This document shows positions 1 to 8,056 of a stretch of 41,538 nucleotides of DNA, one piece after another. The notes beneath the pieces were generated by a model. It was not told the origin of the DNA. It did not search any database and saw only the letters and a list, made by a program, of their open reading frames with translations. Within the stretch, counting starts at the first letter, position 1. The number at the start of each line of letters is the position of its first letter. A program made the position numbers and the translations under genes. Source of the DNA: an uncultured bacterium. Its GTDB lineage: Bacteria > Spirochaetota > UBA4802 > UB4802. The DNA is taken from contig CALEUQ010000034.1 in assembly GCA_937920495.1 (NCBI GenBank), positions 1-41,538 of the forward strand, read 5' to 3'.

Positions 1-1
1 A

Positions 2-58
2 TTTAAGGACTTTTATGCTGATGGCGATGATAAACTGGTATTCTATAAAAAATTATAA
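2..58 (+). CDS. C-terminal end of an unidentified protein (partial)
   Basis: An open frame enters from the left edge and ends at TAA (56-58), giving 18 residues that finish DDKLVFYKKL. It is too short to identify. The composition looks like a normal protein tail, but a chance open frame cannot be excluded. Confidence 0.3.
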   Translation, partial: FKDFYADGDDKLVFYKKL

Positions 59-227
59 ATACACACCAGTATATATATTATTTCATTAGATTTTTTGGCT
101 AATTCCGAAATTTTGAGAAAATTATACAAAATACAAAAAAAATGTAAGTGCTTTTAAGTCCAATGCAAAGATTAAGAGTTACAAAAGCTCTTATACACGG
201 CATTACGATAATAGGCAGAAGGCCGTC

Positions 228-413
228 GGAACGCCCGCCGTGGAAAGATTATTTATTACAGGAGGCAAGCCGGGGGTAAAGGGATACATAAGGGAAACGG
301 GGGATGGCGACTGAATCCCCCGTTTCCCTTATGATTGTTATAACAGAGTATACTGTTGCACTTAAAACGTGAAGTAGCACGTGATAAGAATTGAATTACA
401 AACTTGTGATTGA
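228..413 (+). repeat. Dispersed degenerate repeat, copy 1
   Basis: This segment aligns with the reverse strand of 25275-25405. Block one (228-278) matches at about 80% with identical internal spacing; it begins GGAACGCCCGCCGT and ends AAGCCGGGGGTA. Block two (359-413) matches at about 85%, with shared strings such as AACGTGAAG and ATTACAAACT. Between the blocks this copy carries about 50 extra bases, almost entirely the palindrome at 287-333. Neither copy keeps a convincing reading frame throughout, so I read them as relics of one element or old gene. Confidence 0.75.
287..333. repeat. Perfect palindrome, 19-bp arms, 9-nt loop
   Basis: The left arm CATAAGGGAAACGGGGGAT (287-305) is the exact reverse complement of 315-333, around the loop GGCGACTGA (306-314). 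No T-run follows on either strand, so it is not a standard intrinsic terminator. It is absent from the sister repeat copy at 25275-25405, which suggests insertion of a small palindromic element. Confidence 0.85.
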
Positions 414-638
414 TTGATGCATGCTGAATATCAGCCTGCGTTGATTTTTTTAGTAACAATGTCACTATCTTGTTTTTTTTTTGAATACATATAATGGGCT
501 ATAACAACGAAACATGCACTGCGGATTTTTTATTGAAACAATCTTTTTATGCAATACTATTATTGCCAGAAGAGTTTTTTATGCATAAGTAATTAACGCA
601 CATAAGAAATACCTTTTTGATGGATAATCGTATTTCCC

Positions 639-666
639 AAAAATCCAGAAAGAGGGGATTTTTTTT
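639..666 (+). terminator. AT-rich hairpin with T8 tail
   Basis: AAAAATCC (639-646) pairs with GGATTTTT (656-663) around a 9-nt loop, and the T-run continues to 666. The shape suits an intrinsic terminator, but the stem holds only two G-C pairs and no nearby gene clearly needs it. Confidence 0.35.
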
Positions 667-770
667 ACAGTTACTATCGCCACAATACTATTTTCTTTGC
701 TTTTTAATATTTTCCATTAGAATCTTGACAAATAGCGTGTTACATTAGTGTATATTACTGCGAGGTACCT

Positions 771-1004
771 ATGGAATGCTCATGTGGTGGCATATTGACT
801 GAAGGGCGTAGTTCGTATAGTGTCAGCGGGGAGCATTTTTATCTGGTGATAGAAGATATCCCGGCATATAAATGCACACGATGCGGTAAAATATTGTTTG
901 AAGATGATGTTGTTGATAAAATAAAGGCATTACGTAAACGTGTTGAACGCGACACAAATGAAATTGTTACCGGAACCCCTTCAGTTCATACATACGATTA
1001 TTAA
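771..1004 (+). CDS. YgiT-type zinc-finger protein (MqsA-like N-terminal domain)
   Basis: This is a 77-residue protein with two cysteine pairs, CSCGG near residue 4 and CTRCG near residue 35, spaced as in the YgiT/MqsA-type zinc finger, followed by a short basic helix. In this family the domain binds zinc. Such proteins are often antitoxins encoded beside a small DUF4258-type toxin, or the N-terminal half of MqsA. No helix-turn-helix domain follows here and no toxin-sized frame lies upstream. GAGG (762-765) sits 5 nt before the ATG. The gene ends 30 bp before gltX, so the two are probably co-transcribed. Identification rests on the cysteine pattern; the role is unknown. Confidence 0.75.
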   Translation: MECSCGGILTEGRSSYSVSGEHFYLVIEDIPAYKCTRCGKILFEDDVVDKIKALRKRVERDTNEIVTGTPSVHTYDY

Positions 1005-1034
1005 TTTTTTCATTACAAGTAGGAGAACAAAACC

Positions 1035-2471
1035 ATGCGCGTACGATTTGCACCCAGCCCAACAGGTTTTTTGCATGTAGGCAATGCCCGAACTGCAGTG
1101 CTCAACTATCTGTTCAAAAAAAAATATAATGCCACCTATATTCTTCGTATTGAAGATACTGATATGGAACGCAGCACCAAAGAATCTGAAGAGTCTATAC
1201 TTAATGACCTTACGTGGCTTGGCATACAATGGGATGAAGGCCCCGATTGTGGCGGAAATTTTGGCCCATATCGCCAATCCGAGCGTTTTGATATTTACCA
1301 TGAATATACCGAAAAACTGCTTTCAAGCGGCAATGCATATCATTGCTACTGCACTCAGGAAGAGCTGGATGCTCAGCGAAAGATTGCAGCAGAGGCAAAT
1401 AAACCGTTTATATATCCCGGAACATGCCGTAACCTTACATTAGAACAAAAAAAAGCATTTGAAAACCAGGGTCGCAAACCCACAGTACGGTTCAAAGTTA
1501 AGGAAGGGATTACGCTCACTATTGACGACCAGATCAAAGGCACTGTTATATTTAACAGCGAAAATATTGGTGGTGATTTTATCATCGTGCGTTCTGATGG
1601 CGTTCCTGTGTACAACTATATCGTCATAATCGATGATACATTAATGAATGTTTCCCATGTTATTCGTGGTGAGGACCACCTGCCCAATACACCCAAGCAG
1701 ATGCTGATTGCAATGGCGTTGGGGCTGCCGGTACCAACATATGCACACATGCCACTGCTACTTGGTCCTGACCGCACCAAACTATCAAAACGCCACGGGA
1801 TAACATCAGTTTCAGTGTACCGGGAACAGGGCTATCTTCCGGAAGCCTTATTTAATTATCTGGGGTTACTTGGGTGGACGTTAGAATCAGGTGAGGAGAT
1901 AGTTCCTGTTGAAAAGCTTGTATCTGAATTTGAGTTATCAAAGATTGGAAAAAGCTCAGCCATTTTTGATTTCCAGAAACTTAAATGGATGAACTCAGTA
2001 TATTTGCGCAATCTCCCCTTTGAAAAAGCATTTGATCTGTTTTATCCTTATATTGAAAAAGCTCATCTTACAGCAAGCGATAATGAATGGCTTAAAAAGG
2101 TAGTTGATACAGTACGGGGTAACTGTGAGATAGCTTCCGATATTGTCAAAGAGATAGGATTGTTCTTTGGCGATACGGTAGAATTTGAGGAAGATGCAGA
2201 AGAGTTGTTATCAACACACGAAGCACAGACGGTTATACGAGCAGCGTATGAACTAATTCACAGCACTATTAATGCGCACAATTATAGTACCGAAACACTG
2301 GGCAGTATAAAGCAAAAAACAGGACTTAAAGGCAAGATGCTTTTTATGCCTTTCAGAGCCATGATAACCGGCAGATTGCATGGGCCAGAGCTTGATAAAA
2401 TACTGCCTTTGCTTGGTTACGATCGTTTTGCCACACGTATAGAATACTGTTATTCACGATTTGCTAAATAA
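1035..2471 (+). CDS. gltX: Glutamyl-tRNA synthetase
   Basis: This is a class I aminoacyl-tRNA synthetase of 478 residues, a normal length for the family. It charges tRNA-Glu (and tRNA-Gln in organisms using the amidotransferase route) in the cytosol. The HIGH motif appears as HVGN in FAPSPTGFLHVGNARTA near residue 10, and the KMSKS motif as KLSKR in DRTKLSKRHG near residue 250. The C-terminal third is the helical anticodon-binding region. A GGAG ribosome site lies about 10 nt before the ATG. The stop codon overlaps the start of a tiny cysteine-rich frame (TAATG). Identification is secure. Confidence 0.97.
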   Translation: MRVRFAPSPTGFLHVGNARTAVLNYLFKKKYNATYILRIEDTDMERSTKESEESILNDLTWLGIQWDEGPDCGGNFGPYRQSERFDIYHEYTEKLLSSGNAYHCYCTQEELDAQRKIAAEANKPFIYPGTCRNLTLEQKKAFENQGRKPTVRFKVKEGITLTIDDQIKGTVIFNSENIGGDFIIVRSDGVPVYNYIVIIDDTLMNVSHVIRGEDHLPNTPKQMLIAMALGLPVPTYAHMPLLLGPDRTKLSKRHGITSVSVYREQGYLPEALFNYLGLLGWTLESGEEIVPVEKLVSEFELSKIGKSSAIFDFQKLKWMNSVYLRNLPFEKAFDLFYPYIEKAHLTASDNEWLKKVVDTVRGNCEIASDIVKEIGLFFGDTVEFEEDAEELLSTHEAQTVIRAAYELIHSTINAHNYSTETLGSIKQKTGLKGKMLFMPFRAMITGRLHGPELDKILPLLGYDRFATRIEYCYSRFAK

Positions 2472-2530
2472 TGAAGTGCACTGCTTGCGAATGCGGCAAA
2501 TGTGTGCTATGTTCTATATGTTGTTTATAA
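2471..2530 (+). CDS. Putative 19-residue cysteine-rich micropeptide
   Basis: An ATG at 2471 shares its A with the gltX stop (TAATG) and opens a 19-codon frame reading MKCTACECGKCVLCSICCL. Seven of 19 residues are cysteine, in the pattern CxxCxCxxCxxCxxCC, encoded by a mix of TGC and TGT. The overlap would allow translational re-initiation after gltX. Known parallels are metal-binding micropeptides and Cys-codon leader peptides that control downstream genes by attenuation. No strong hairpin with a T-run is visible before the lipoprotein gene at 2586, so attenuation is not directly supported. A chance frame remains possible. Confidence 0.4.
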   Translation: MKCTACECGKCVLCSICCL

Positions 2531-2585
2531 ATTTTCGTGTGGCAATATATAGTAAAATAATAATGAATTTTTTAGTGGGCCAAAT

Positions 2586-3281
2586 ATGACTTCAAAACCA
2601 TTTTCATTTACAGTGATTGTTACACTACTTATACATCTATGTGCATGTTCTGCACAGGTACCCAGCACAATTCCATCAGGCACCTGGGAGTATGATCTTC
2701 TTATCAATGGTGTTGCAATGGGAAAAGCCAGGATTGAAAACAGCATCCAGGATAACCATTACGTATATCGCTTTGATTTGACAATGGGAAACGGTATCAC
2801 ACAATCCCGTGATATCATAATTGAAACATTAGATTGTAAACCAATAAAGCTTGAAAAACATACGTATATCACACAGGCAACTTCACAACAGAAGCTGGAC
2901 ATCATTGCTCAGTGCAATGGGCGTACAGTAACATTATTAGAAAATAACGTGCAGAGTACCATAACACTGGATCAGGATTATGTGCTTGATGGGAATTACT
3001 TTCTGTATATGCTGATACACAATAAATTTAAAAAAGGTTTACAGATTACACATAATGTCTATGACCCATCAATAGAGCGAGAAGCTGTAATTCCGGTAAC
3101 TATCACGCTTGCTGGCACTGAAACTATCTCTGTGAACAGTGTACTGCACAAAGCGTGGAAGATTGAACAGAGCATTGGGAAAATTAAAAATATCATTGTA
3201 TACCTTGATGGGAATGGTGTGGTGTTGAAAAGCACCATAAAGATGTTAAATATGCAGCTTGATATAATTCGTAAAGACTAA
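2586..3281 (+). CDS. Predicted lipoprotein of unknown function
   Basis: This is a 231-residue secreted protein. It has a short basic N-terminus, a hydrophobic core and a lipobox-like IHLCAC ending at Cys19 or Cys21, so lipid anchoring is likely. The mature part is rich in beta-strand patterns (GTWEYDLLINGVAMGKARIE, then HYVYRFDLTM) and reminds me of DUF3108-like envelope proteins, but I cannot assign a family with confidence. The gene ends 2 nt before the transglutaminase-like gene, which has no strong ribosome site of its own, so the two are probably translated together and work in the same envelope process. Confidence 0.7.
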   Translation: MTSKPFSFTVIVTLLIHLCACSAQVPSTIPSGTWEYDLLINGVAMGKARIENSIQDNHYVYRFDLTMGNGITQSRDIIIETLDCKPIKLEKHTYITQATSQQKLDIIAQCNGRTVTLLENNVQSTITLDQDYVLDGNYFLYMLIHNKFKKGLQITHNVYDPSIEREAVIPVTITLAGTETISVNSVLHKAWKIEQSIGKIKNIIVYLDGNGVVLKSTIKMLNMQLDIIRKD

Positions 3282-3283
3282 CC

Positions 3284-4063
3284 ATGAAAAAGATATTTAC
3301 CATTGGCATAGCTACTATAGTGTGTGTATATGTGTTCTATATCTATTCGCAACCGTTGCCATCAAGCTTTGCAACTGTTCCCATTAATAATATAAACAGC
3401 AAAATATGGGAAGAAGACCTATCGCTTTTTATGATATCATCAGATGAAGCATTTTCAATACTACAGACACCGTACCAAAAACTTCTTTCTTTTCGACAAA
3501 AGAATACATCATATGCCTACATCATTGTATCTGGCAAAAATAAAGAGTATCGTGGACAGCCAGCAGAAAAAGATGTAAAGGATACACGATTACTTCAAAT
3601 AGGTAATCCTGTCATTGTAACATATGCAAAGAAAATCAGTGTAGCAAAAAATCCTGTTGAAGACGCTGAACAGTTAGTATACCAGACAATAGAAACAAAG
3701 ACCGAAGGGATTCCCATTATTCCTGCACCTACCATCTTTGAATTGAAAAAAGGCGACTGCACCGAACATGCGGTGGCAACAATTGCACTGCTACGAGCAC
3801 TGCATATCCCCGCACGTGCGGTAGTTGGCATGATAGCAGCCAGAGAATATGCAGGAAAAAAGAATGTATTTGTGTTTCACATGTGGGCGGAAGCATATTA
3901 CAATAATACATGGATGCTGGTGGACGCCACGCGCCCGGGGAAAAAGAAAACCAACATCTATATAGCATTAGCATATCATTCGCTTGAAACAGAGATGCCA
4001 CTTGAATTCTTAGAAGCAATGGCATGCATTCAGAATCTAAAAGTTACTTACCTTTCCGAATAG
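3284..4063 (+). CDS. Transglutaminase-like cysteine protease-fold protein
   Basis: This is a 259-residue protein with an N-terminal membrane anchor or signal (residues 4-21) and a transglutaminase-core domain in the C-terminal half. The catalytic triad is visible: Cys159 in KKGDCTEHA, His199 in FVFHMWAE and Asp214 in WMLVDATRPG. Bacterial members act outside the inner membrane as proteases or cross-linking enzymes. It follows the lipoprotein gene by 2 nt, and its last 20 bp overlap the 3' end of murJ on the opposite strand. The fold assignment is good; the substrate is unknown. Confidence 0.85.
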   Translation: MKKIFTIGIATIVCVYVFYIYSQPLPSSFATVPINNINSKIWEEDLSLFMISSDEAFSILQTPYQKLLSFRQKNTSYAYIIVSGKNKEYRGQPAEKDVKDTRLLQIGNPVIVTYAKKISVAKNPVEDAEQLVYQTIETKTEGIPIIPAPTIFELKKGDCTEHAVATIALLRALHIPARAVVGMIAAREYAGKKNVFVFHMWAEAYYNNTWMLVDATRPGKKKTNIYIALAYHSLETEMPLEFLEAMACIQNLKVTYLSE

Positions 4064-5552
4064 CATCATACAATTCACGTAGATGTAAATCCGGGTTCAT
4101 CAATTTGCATAGTAACGCATAGAAGGCAACCCCCAACGTAACAAGGACACCTGTATATGTAATGCCTTTGTGATAGGGAATATATAATTGCAATATAAAA
4201 AGCGCAAACCCCATTATACCGCTAGCAATAGTATAGTGCAGCAGTGCAACTATAAACTTTTTATTTACTGTCAACTGCATTGTATGCAAAAGCTTTATAG
4301 TAGTAACTATCGCCACACAATACAATGAGATGCTGTTGGCAAGCGCCAATCCACCATGCAGAAGCTCTGTGTGCATAAGCACAAAGCCAAGCATCGCATT
4401 CATAGCAATTGCAGCAATTGAAATTGTATTTATAAACATAGCTGCCCTCATACTGATAAGCAATGGCATACAAATGCGCACCACTGCAAACGCAGGTATA
4501 CCTGCTGCAGCACACACAAGTGCCTTATACGTCATGGCAGTGTGGTAGCTATAAAAATTTCCATGTTCAAAAAAAGTAGCAAGTATTACCCTTCCTGTTG
4601 CAATAAGCCCAACACTGGCGGGAAGCGCAATAAATAGCGACGCCTGCAGCATTTTAGTAATGGTTGTGTCCAGCCCTGCAGTGTCCTTGTTGACCCACTG
4701 ACGGGAAACCTCAGGATGAAACGCATTGCTCATTGAAATGATAAACACACCACTAACAATTTCAATAAACCTGTCAGCATAATACAGATAGCTTACACTA
4801 CCCTGTTCTAATGTTGAAGCCATCATCGTATTAATAAGCACATTAATATGATATACGGCAACGCCCATCACGGATGCCATAATCATATGCACAAAGCCAA
4901 TACGCATAGTTGTTAGTTTCCCTATTGTACATCGTAGGCCCGTTTTATATAATGGAATTACAACAACAAGACATTGCAAAAAGCCCCCAGCCACAACTCC
5001 TGCTGCCAGCCACATGACACTGCCCTGTATATATGCAGCAACACAAAAAAGAATAATGCCCACATTGAGCACCAGTGGCGATAATGCCGGCATAAAGAAA
5101 ATCCCTTCAGTGTTGAGCACACCCATCGCATACGCAACAATACTTGCACACAGGCAATAGATACACATAATACGCAACAACACCACCGATAGAGTATAGA
5201 CCCTTGCAGTAAAGCCAATGCCTAAAACACCGGCAACGGCAGGTGCTGCAATAATACCGGCAATTGATATGATGATCCCTGCAACAACATATAATGAAAA
5301 TAGTTCCTGTGCTACTTTTTTTCTTTCATCTTTATGGCGATAGTTCATAATAACAGACACCAGCGGCAGCGAAAGAGTACCTTCAGCAACAAGTCTGCGC
5401 ACCAGATTAGGAATCCTGAATGCCACAAAGAATGCATCAATCTGCCATGATGCACCAAACATCCATGCGATAACCATATCGCGTACAAATCCAAAGATTC
5501 TACTCAACGCAGTTGCTATCGCAATATGTATGGTTGACCGTATCGAGTTCAT
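4044..5552 (-). CDS. murJ: Lipid II flippase MurJ
   Basis: This is a 502-residue polytopic membrane protein with about 14 hydrophobic segments. The N-terminus carries the MurJ/MviN hallmark: ALSRIFGFVRDMVIAWMFG, then AFFVAFRIPNLVRRL, then AEGTLSLPLVSV. MurJ moves lipid II across the inner membrane for peptidoglycan synthesis. The length is usual for the family. No clear Shine-Dalgarno precedes the ATG, but an extended -10 box lies about 50 nt upstream. The 3' end overlaps the convergent transglutaminase-like gene by 20 bp, and the gene stands alone on its strand. Confidence 0.95.
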   Translation of the reverse strand: MNSIRSTIHIAIATALSRIFGFVRDMVIAWMFGASWQIDAFFVAFRIPNLVRRLVAEGTLSLPLVSVIMNYRHKDERKKVAQELFSLYVVAGIIISIAGIIAAPAVAGVLGIGFTARVYTLSVVLLRIMCIYCLCASIVAYAMGVLNTEGIFFMPALSPLVLNVGIILFCVAAYIQGSVMWLAAGVVAGGFLQCLVVVIPLYKTGLRCTIGKLTTMRIGFVHMIMASVMGVAVYHINVLINTMMASTLEQGSVSYLYYADRFIEIVSGVFIISMSNAFHPEVSRQWVNKDTAGLDTTITKMLQASLFIALPASVGLIATGRVILATFFEHGNFYSYHTAMTYKALVCAAAGIPAFAVVRICMPLLISMRAAMFINTISIAAIAMNAMLGFVLMHTELLHGGLALANSISLYCVAIVTTIKLLHTMQLTVNKKFIVALLHYTIASGIMGFALFILQLYIPYHKGITYTGVLVTLGVAFYALLCKLMNPDLHLRELYDAIRKGK

Positions 5553-5599
5553 ATAATTAATGTATTGACATATTTTATAATTGTAAGCAATTATTTATC

Positions 5600-5608
5600 A
5601 TTATAGCA
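5600..5608 (-). promoter_or_regulatory. Extended -10 promoter element for murJ
   Basis: Read on the minus strand this is TGCTATAAT, a perfect extended -10 (TGnTATAAT), about 48 nt before the murJ start. No good -35 is seen, which is tolerated by extended -10 promoters. Confidence 0.4.
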
Positions 5609-5721
5609 ATTTTATGAAATAGCATACATCCTGGCCACCAGAGCAGTGATGTACTCTGCTTAATTCATAAACGTACGTAATAGTTAATACTATTATTCCA
5701 GCAACTGTAAGGATGTGAAAT

Positions 5722-7245
5722 ATGAAACAAGGCATTTTTTGGTGTATAGCGTGTTACGTTATAGCCCCGGTTATCATGTGTGCTTCACTGGCAGTTGCTG
5801 CTAATTATTATGAAGCTGGATGTCGCTATTATGTCCATAAAAATTGGGAAAAAGCAAAAGAAAATTTTTTAAAGGATATAGAATCAACTGACAGAGGCGA
5901 TTCATACTATTTCATTGGTGAAATTGAAAAAAACAGGGGCAACCTTGATACAGCACTGGACTTTTTTGAAAAAGCTATCGCCCGCAAGATGACTCCAAAA
6001 TACCGCAACTTAGCCTACTGGAACCTTATTGTCATTTATGAATCAAAGTCAGACTTCCCTAAGACAATCAAAACCTGTAAATACTTCTATGAAGTGCTGG
6101 GCGAATCATCCGCAAAAACTAAAGCGGAAAATCTTATTAATAAACTCATGTGGACTGAAAACGAAGATGCGCGTAAAGAATACGAAGAAGGTTTGAACAT
6201 CAAAGCCAAGGATTACACTACAGCACTGCAGCATTTCAGGCAGGCCATTATGCTTGACGGCGCCTTCCTTTCTCCGGTATTTGAGATAGGCATGTATTAT
6301 TACACGCAAAACCAGTATCCTGAAGCGCTGTCCTATTTTAACCAGATTCTATACCGTATCCCTTTTTATGGAGAACTGCAGATGCTTGTTGGCGACATAC
6401 ATTTTCAGGAAAAGCGTTACAGTGAAGCAGCATCAGCATTTGAGGCAGCACTTGAGTATGCCTTTATTGATAAAGACATAAAATATTCCATCCTGCTTAA
6501 AACTGCAACGGCATATTATAACATTGGCCAGTACACAAAATCTGAAAACCTTTTAGAACAGGCTATATCTATAAAAAAAGGCAACCTTGCACCGTATTTA
6601 TTGCTGTCAGCCATCCAGATGCAAAAAAATGATTATGACAATGCTCTGCACACATTACAGGCAGCATATAAAATTGATTCCAACAACCCGGAAATATTAT
6701 ACCAACTTGGACTGGTATATTACAACAAACATGACGACACCGCGTATCAATATTTTGAAAAAGTATATATGCAATACCGGCAAAAGCAGAAGGAAATCCC
6801 TTCCAAATACATTAAGGCATTCATTGTAACAGCTCAATATTATTACACAACAAAACAATATTCCAAGGTGGTAGAGCTTACAACAATGGTCCCTGAAAGT
6901 TTACGTGATGATTCCCTTCTGCTACATTATGCACGCTCATTGTATATGCTTGCACAGTACAATGAGGCCATTGTTCATTTTAGCAGACTCAGTCTGTCTG
7001 ATGATGATTTGCTTATACTCTGCAGATGTTACGCATTTGTAAACGATATCACAAAAGCCAAAGAGATACTGTACAACAACTACTACAATACAAATTTCAT
7101 CAATAAAGTTAAGGAAGACAAAATGCTTAAACCCATCTTTAAAGAAGTTCAAAAGCAACGTGAAACCCCCGTAACCGTTCAACCACAACCGCTGGACCAA
7201 TCAAAGGATCTGCCAACCACTCATGAAAACACTAATCCGCAATAA
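5722..7245 (+). CDS. Periplasmic TPR-repeat protein
   Basis: This 507-residue protein has a signal peptide (residues 1 to about 27, ending near SLAVAANYY) followed by about ten tetratricopeptide-like helical pairs, with motifs such as YYFIGEIEKNRGNLDTALDF, ALSYFNQILYRIP and YNEAIVHFSRLS. TPR arrays are protein-binding scaffolds. AAGGATG supplies a ribosome site. The last 23 bp overlap the start of the permease gene, so it is the first gene of a three-gene unit with a FecCD-like permease and an ABC ATPase. In that position one expects a substrate-binding protein; whether this TPR protein replaces one is inference. Confidence 0.85.
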   Translation: MKQGIFWCIACYVIAPVIMCASLAVAANYYEAGCRYYVHKNWEKAKENFLKDIESTDRGDSYYFIGEIEKNRGNLDTALDFFEKAIARKMTPKYRNLAYWNLIVIYESKSDFPKTIKTCKYFYEVLGESSAKTKAENLINKLMWTENEDARKEYEEGLNIKAKDYTTALQHFRQAIMLDGAFLSPVFEIGMYYYTQNQYPEALSYFNQILYRIPFYGELQMLVGDIHFQEKRYSEAASAFEAALEYAFIDKDIKYSILLKTATAYYNIGQYTKSENLLEQAISIKKGNLAPYLLLSAIQMQKNDYDNALHTLQAAYKIDSNNPEILYQLGLVYYNKHDDTAYQYFEKVYMQYRQKQKEIPSKYIKAFIVTAQYYYTTKQYSKVVELTTMVPESLRDDSLLLHYARSLYMLAQYNEAIVHFSRLSLSDDDLLILCRCYAFVNDITKAKEILYNNYYNTNFINKVKEDKMLKPIFKEVQKQRETPVTVQPQPLDQSKDLPTTHENTNPQ

Positions 7246-8056
7246 TAGTATTACCATACTGCAAGCCCTTGTTATTGCTGCAAGCCTTATTATACTGGTA
7301 CGTTTATTTAATTTTCTTCATATCGTTATTATTGCATTTATCGCTGCGATGGGATTACATTCATGGTGTAAGCTTAATCCATGTTATGCTGATTATATTA
7401 CCAGTGCTGAAGCACCACTTGCGTCTTTGGCACTATTGATTACTATGGTAATTTCACATTCTATTCCATTATCCATAGTTGTTACTTTTTTAGTGCTTTC
7501 AATATACCATTATTTTTTTTCAGCCTATGAATTATATCATGATATATATTTTGCTGCTTTTTTGTTTTCTATTATCCTGCTTTTAGTCATCCTATATCTT
7601 AGTAACGTGGGAATCTTTAATGATTATGCATATAAAATCTTCACCGGACTTGTCAGAAATACATGGTCTATAACTATCATTTCTATATGTATGAGTGTAC
7701 TATTCATGTATATTTCAAAGTTGCGATATGAATTACATATCGTTGGTTTAGGGCTAAAATTTTATAATCTATTGGGATGTAACGTAAATATTATTCACGG
7801 TATTTCTAGCATTACAAGGGCTTTGCTATCTACTTTGATCTTTTTACTTATAGGGTGGATGGGTTCATTGCTTACTACAATACCACATCTGCGCACATCA
7901 CGTCAATCGTTAACTATTTTTACATTCACCGTAATTATATCATTGCTTTTATTTACAATTCATTTCATACATCCTTTGTATATAATCATTCCTCTGGTAG
8001 TGATTGACTTTTTATTTGTTGCTTTTCTTGGCAAGAGGTTACCATGCTCACGTTGA
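7223..8056 (+). CDS. Membrane protein resembling a short FecCD/BtuC-type ABC permease
   Basis: This 277-residue protein has about eight hydrophobic segments. FecCD permeases usually have about 330 residues and ten helices. The C-terminal part, from GLGLKFYNLLGCNVN to GWMGSLLTTIPHLRTS (about residues 171-222), follows the FecCD pattern in which a Gly-rich turn and a V-P-H motif precede the coupling helix, but it has drifted. It overlaps the upstream TPR gene by 23 bp and the downstream ABC ATPase gene by 13 bp, which supports a permease role in one complex. The substrate is unknown; metal chelates or corrinoids are the family norm. Confidence 0.65.
   Translation: MKTLIRNNSITILQALVIAASLIILVRLFNFLHIVIIAFIAAMGLHSWCKLNPCYADYITSAEAPLASLALLITMVISHSIPLSIVVTFLVLSIYHYFFSAYELYHDIYFAAFLFSIILLLVILYLSNVGIFNDYAYKIFTGLVRNTWSITIISICMSVLFMYISKLRYELHIVGLGLKFYNLLGCNVNIIHGISSITRALLSTLIFLLIGWMGSLLTTIPHLRTSRQSLTIFTFTVIISLLLFTIHFIHPLYIIIPLVVIDFLFVAFLGKRLPCSR

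Larger units (their letters stand above)
59..770. other. Gene-free stretch holding repeats
   Basis: I see no credible gene here. The stretch holds a degenerate dispersed repeat (228-413), a perfect 47-bp palindrome inside it (287-333), an AT-rich terminator-like hairpin (639-666) and one copy of the GTTACTATCG word (670-679). A TTGACA box at 725-730 lies 20 bp from TATATT (751-756); that spacing is long for a sigma-70 promoter, so promoter function for the next gene is only possible. Confidence 0.6.

Noticed and set aside
256-465. A 69-codon minus-strand frame
   Set aside because: It is mostly the translated palindrome and repeat copy 1, with a low-complexity product.
5679-5694. Palindrome AATAGT-TAAT-ACTATT upstream of the TPR gene as an operator
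   Set aside because: It is short and AT-only apart from two bases, and is expected by chance in this composition.
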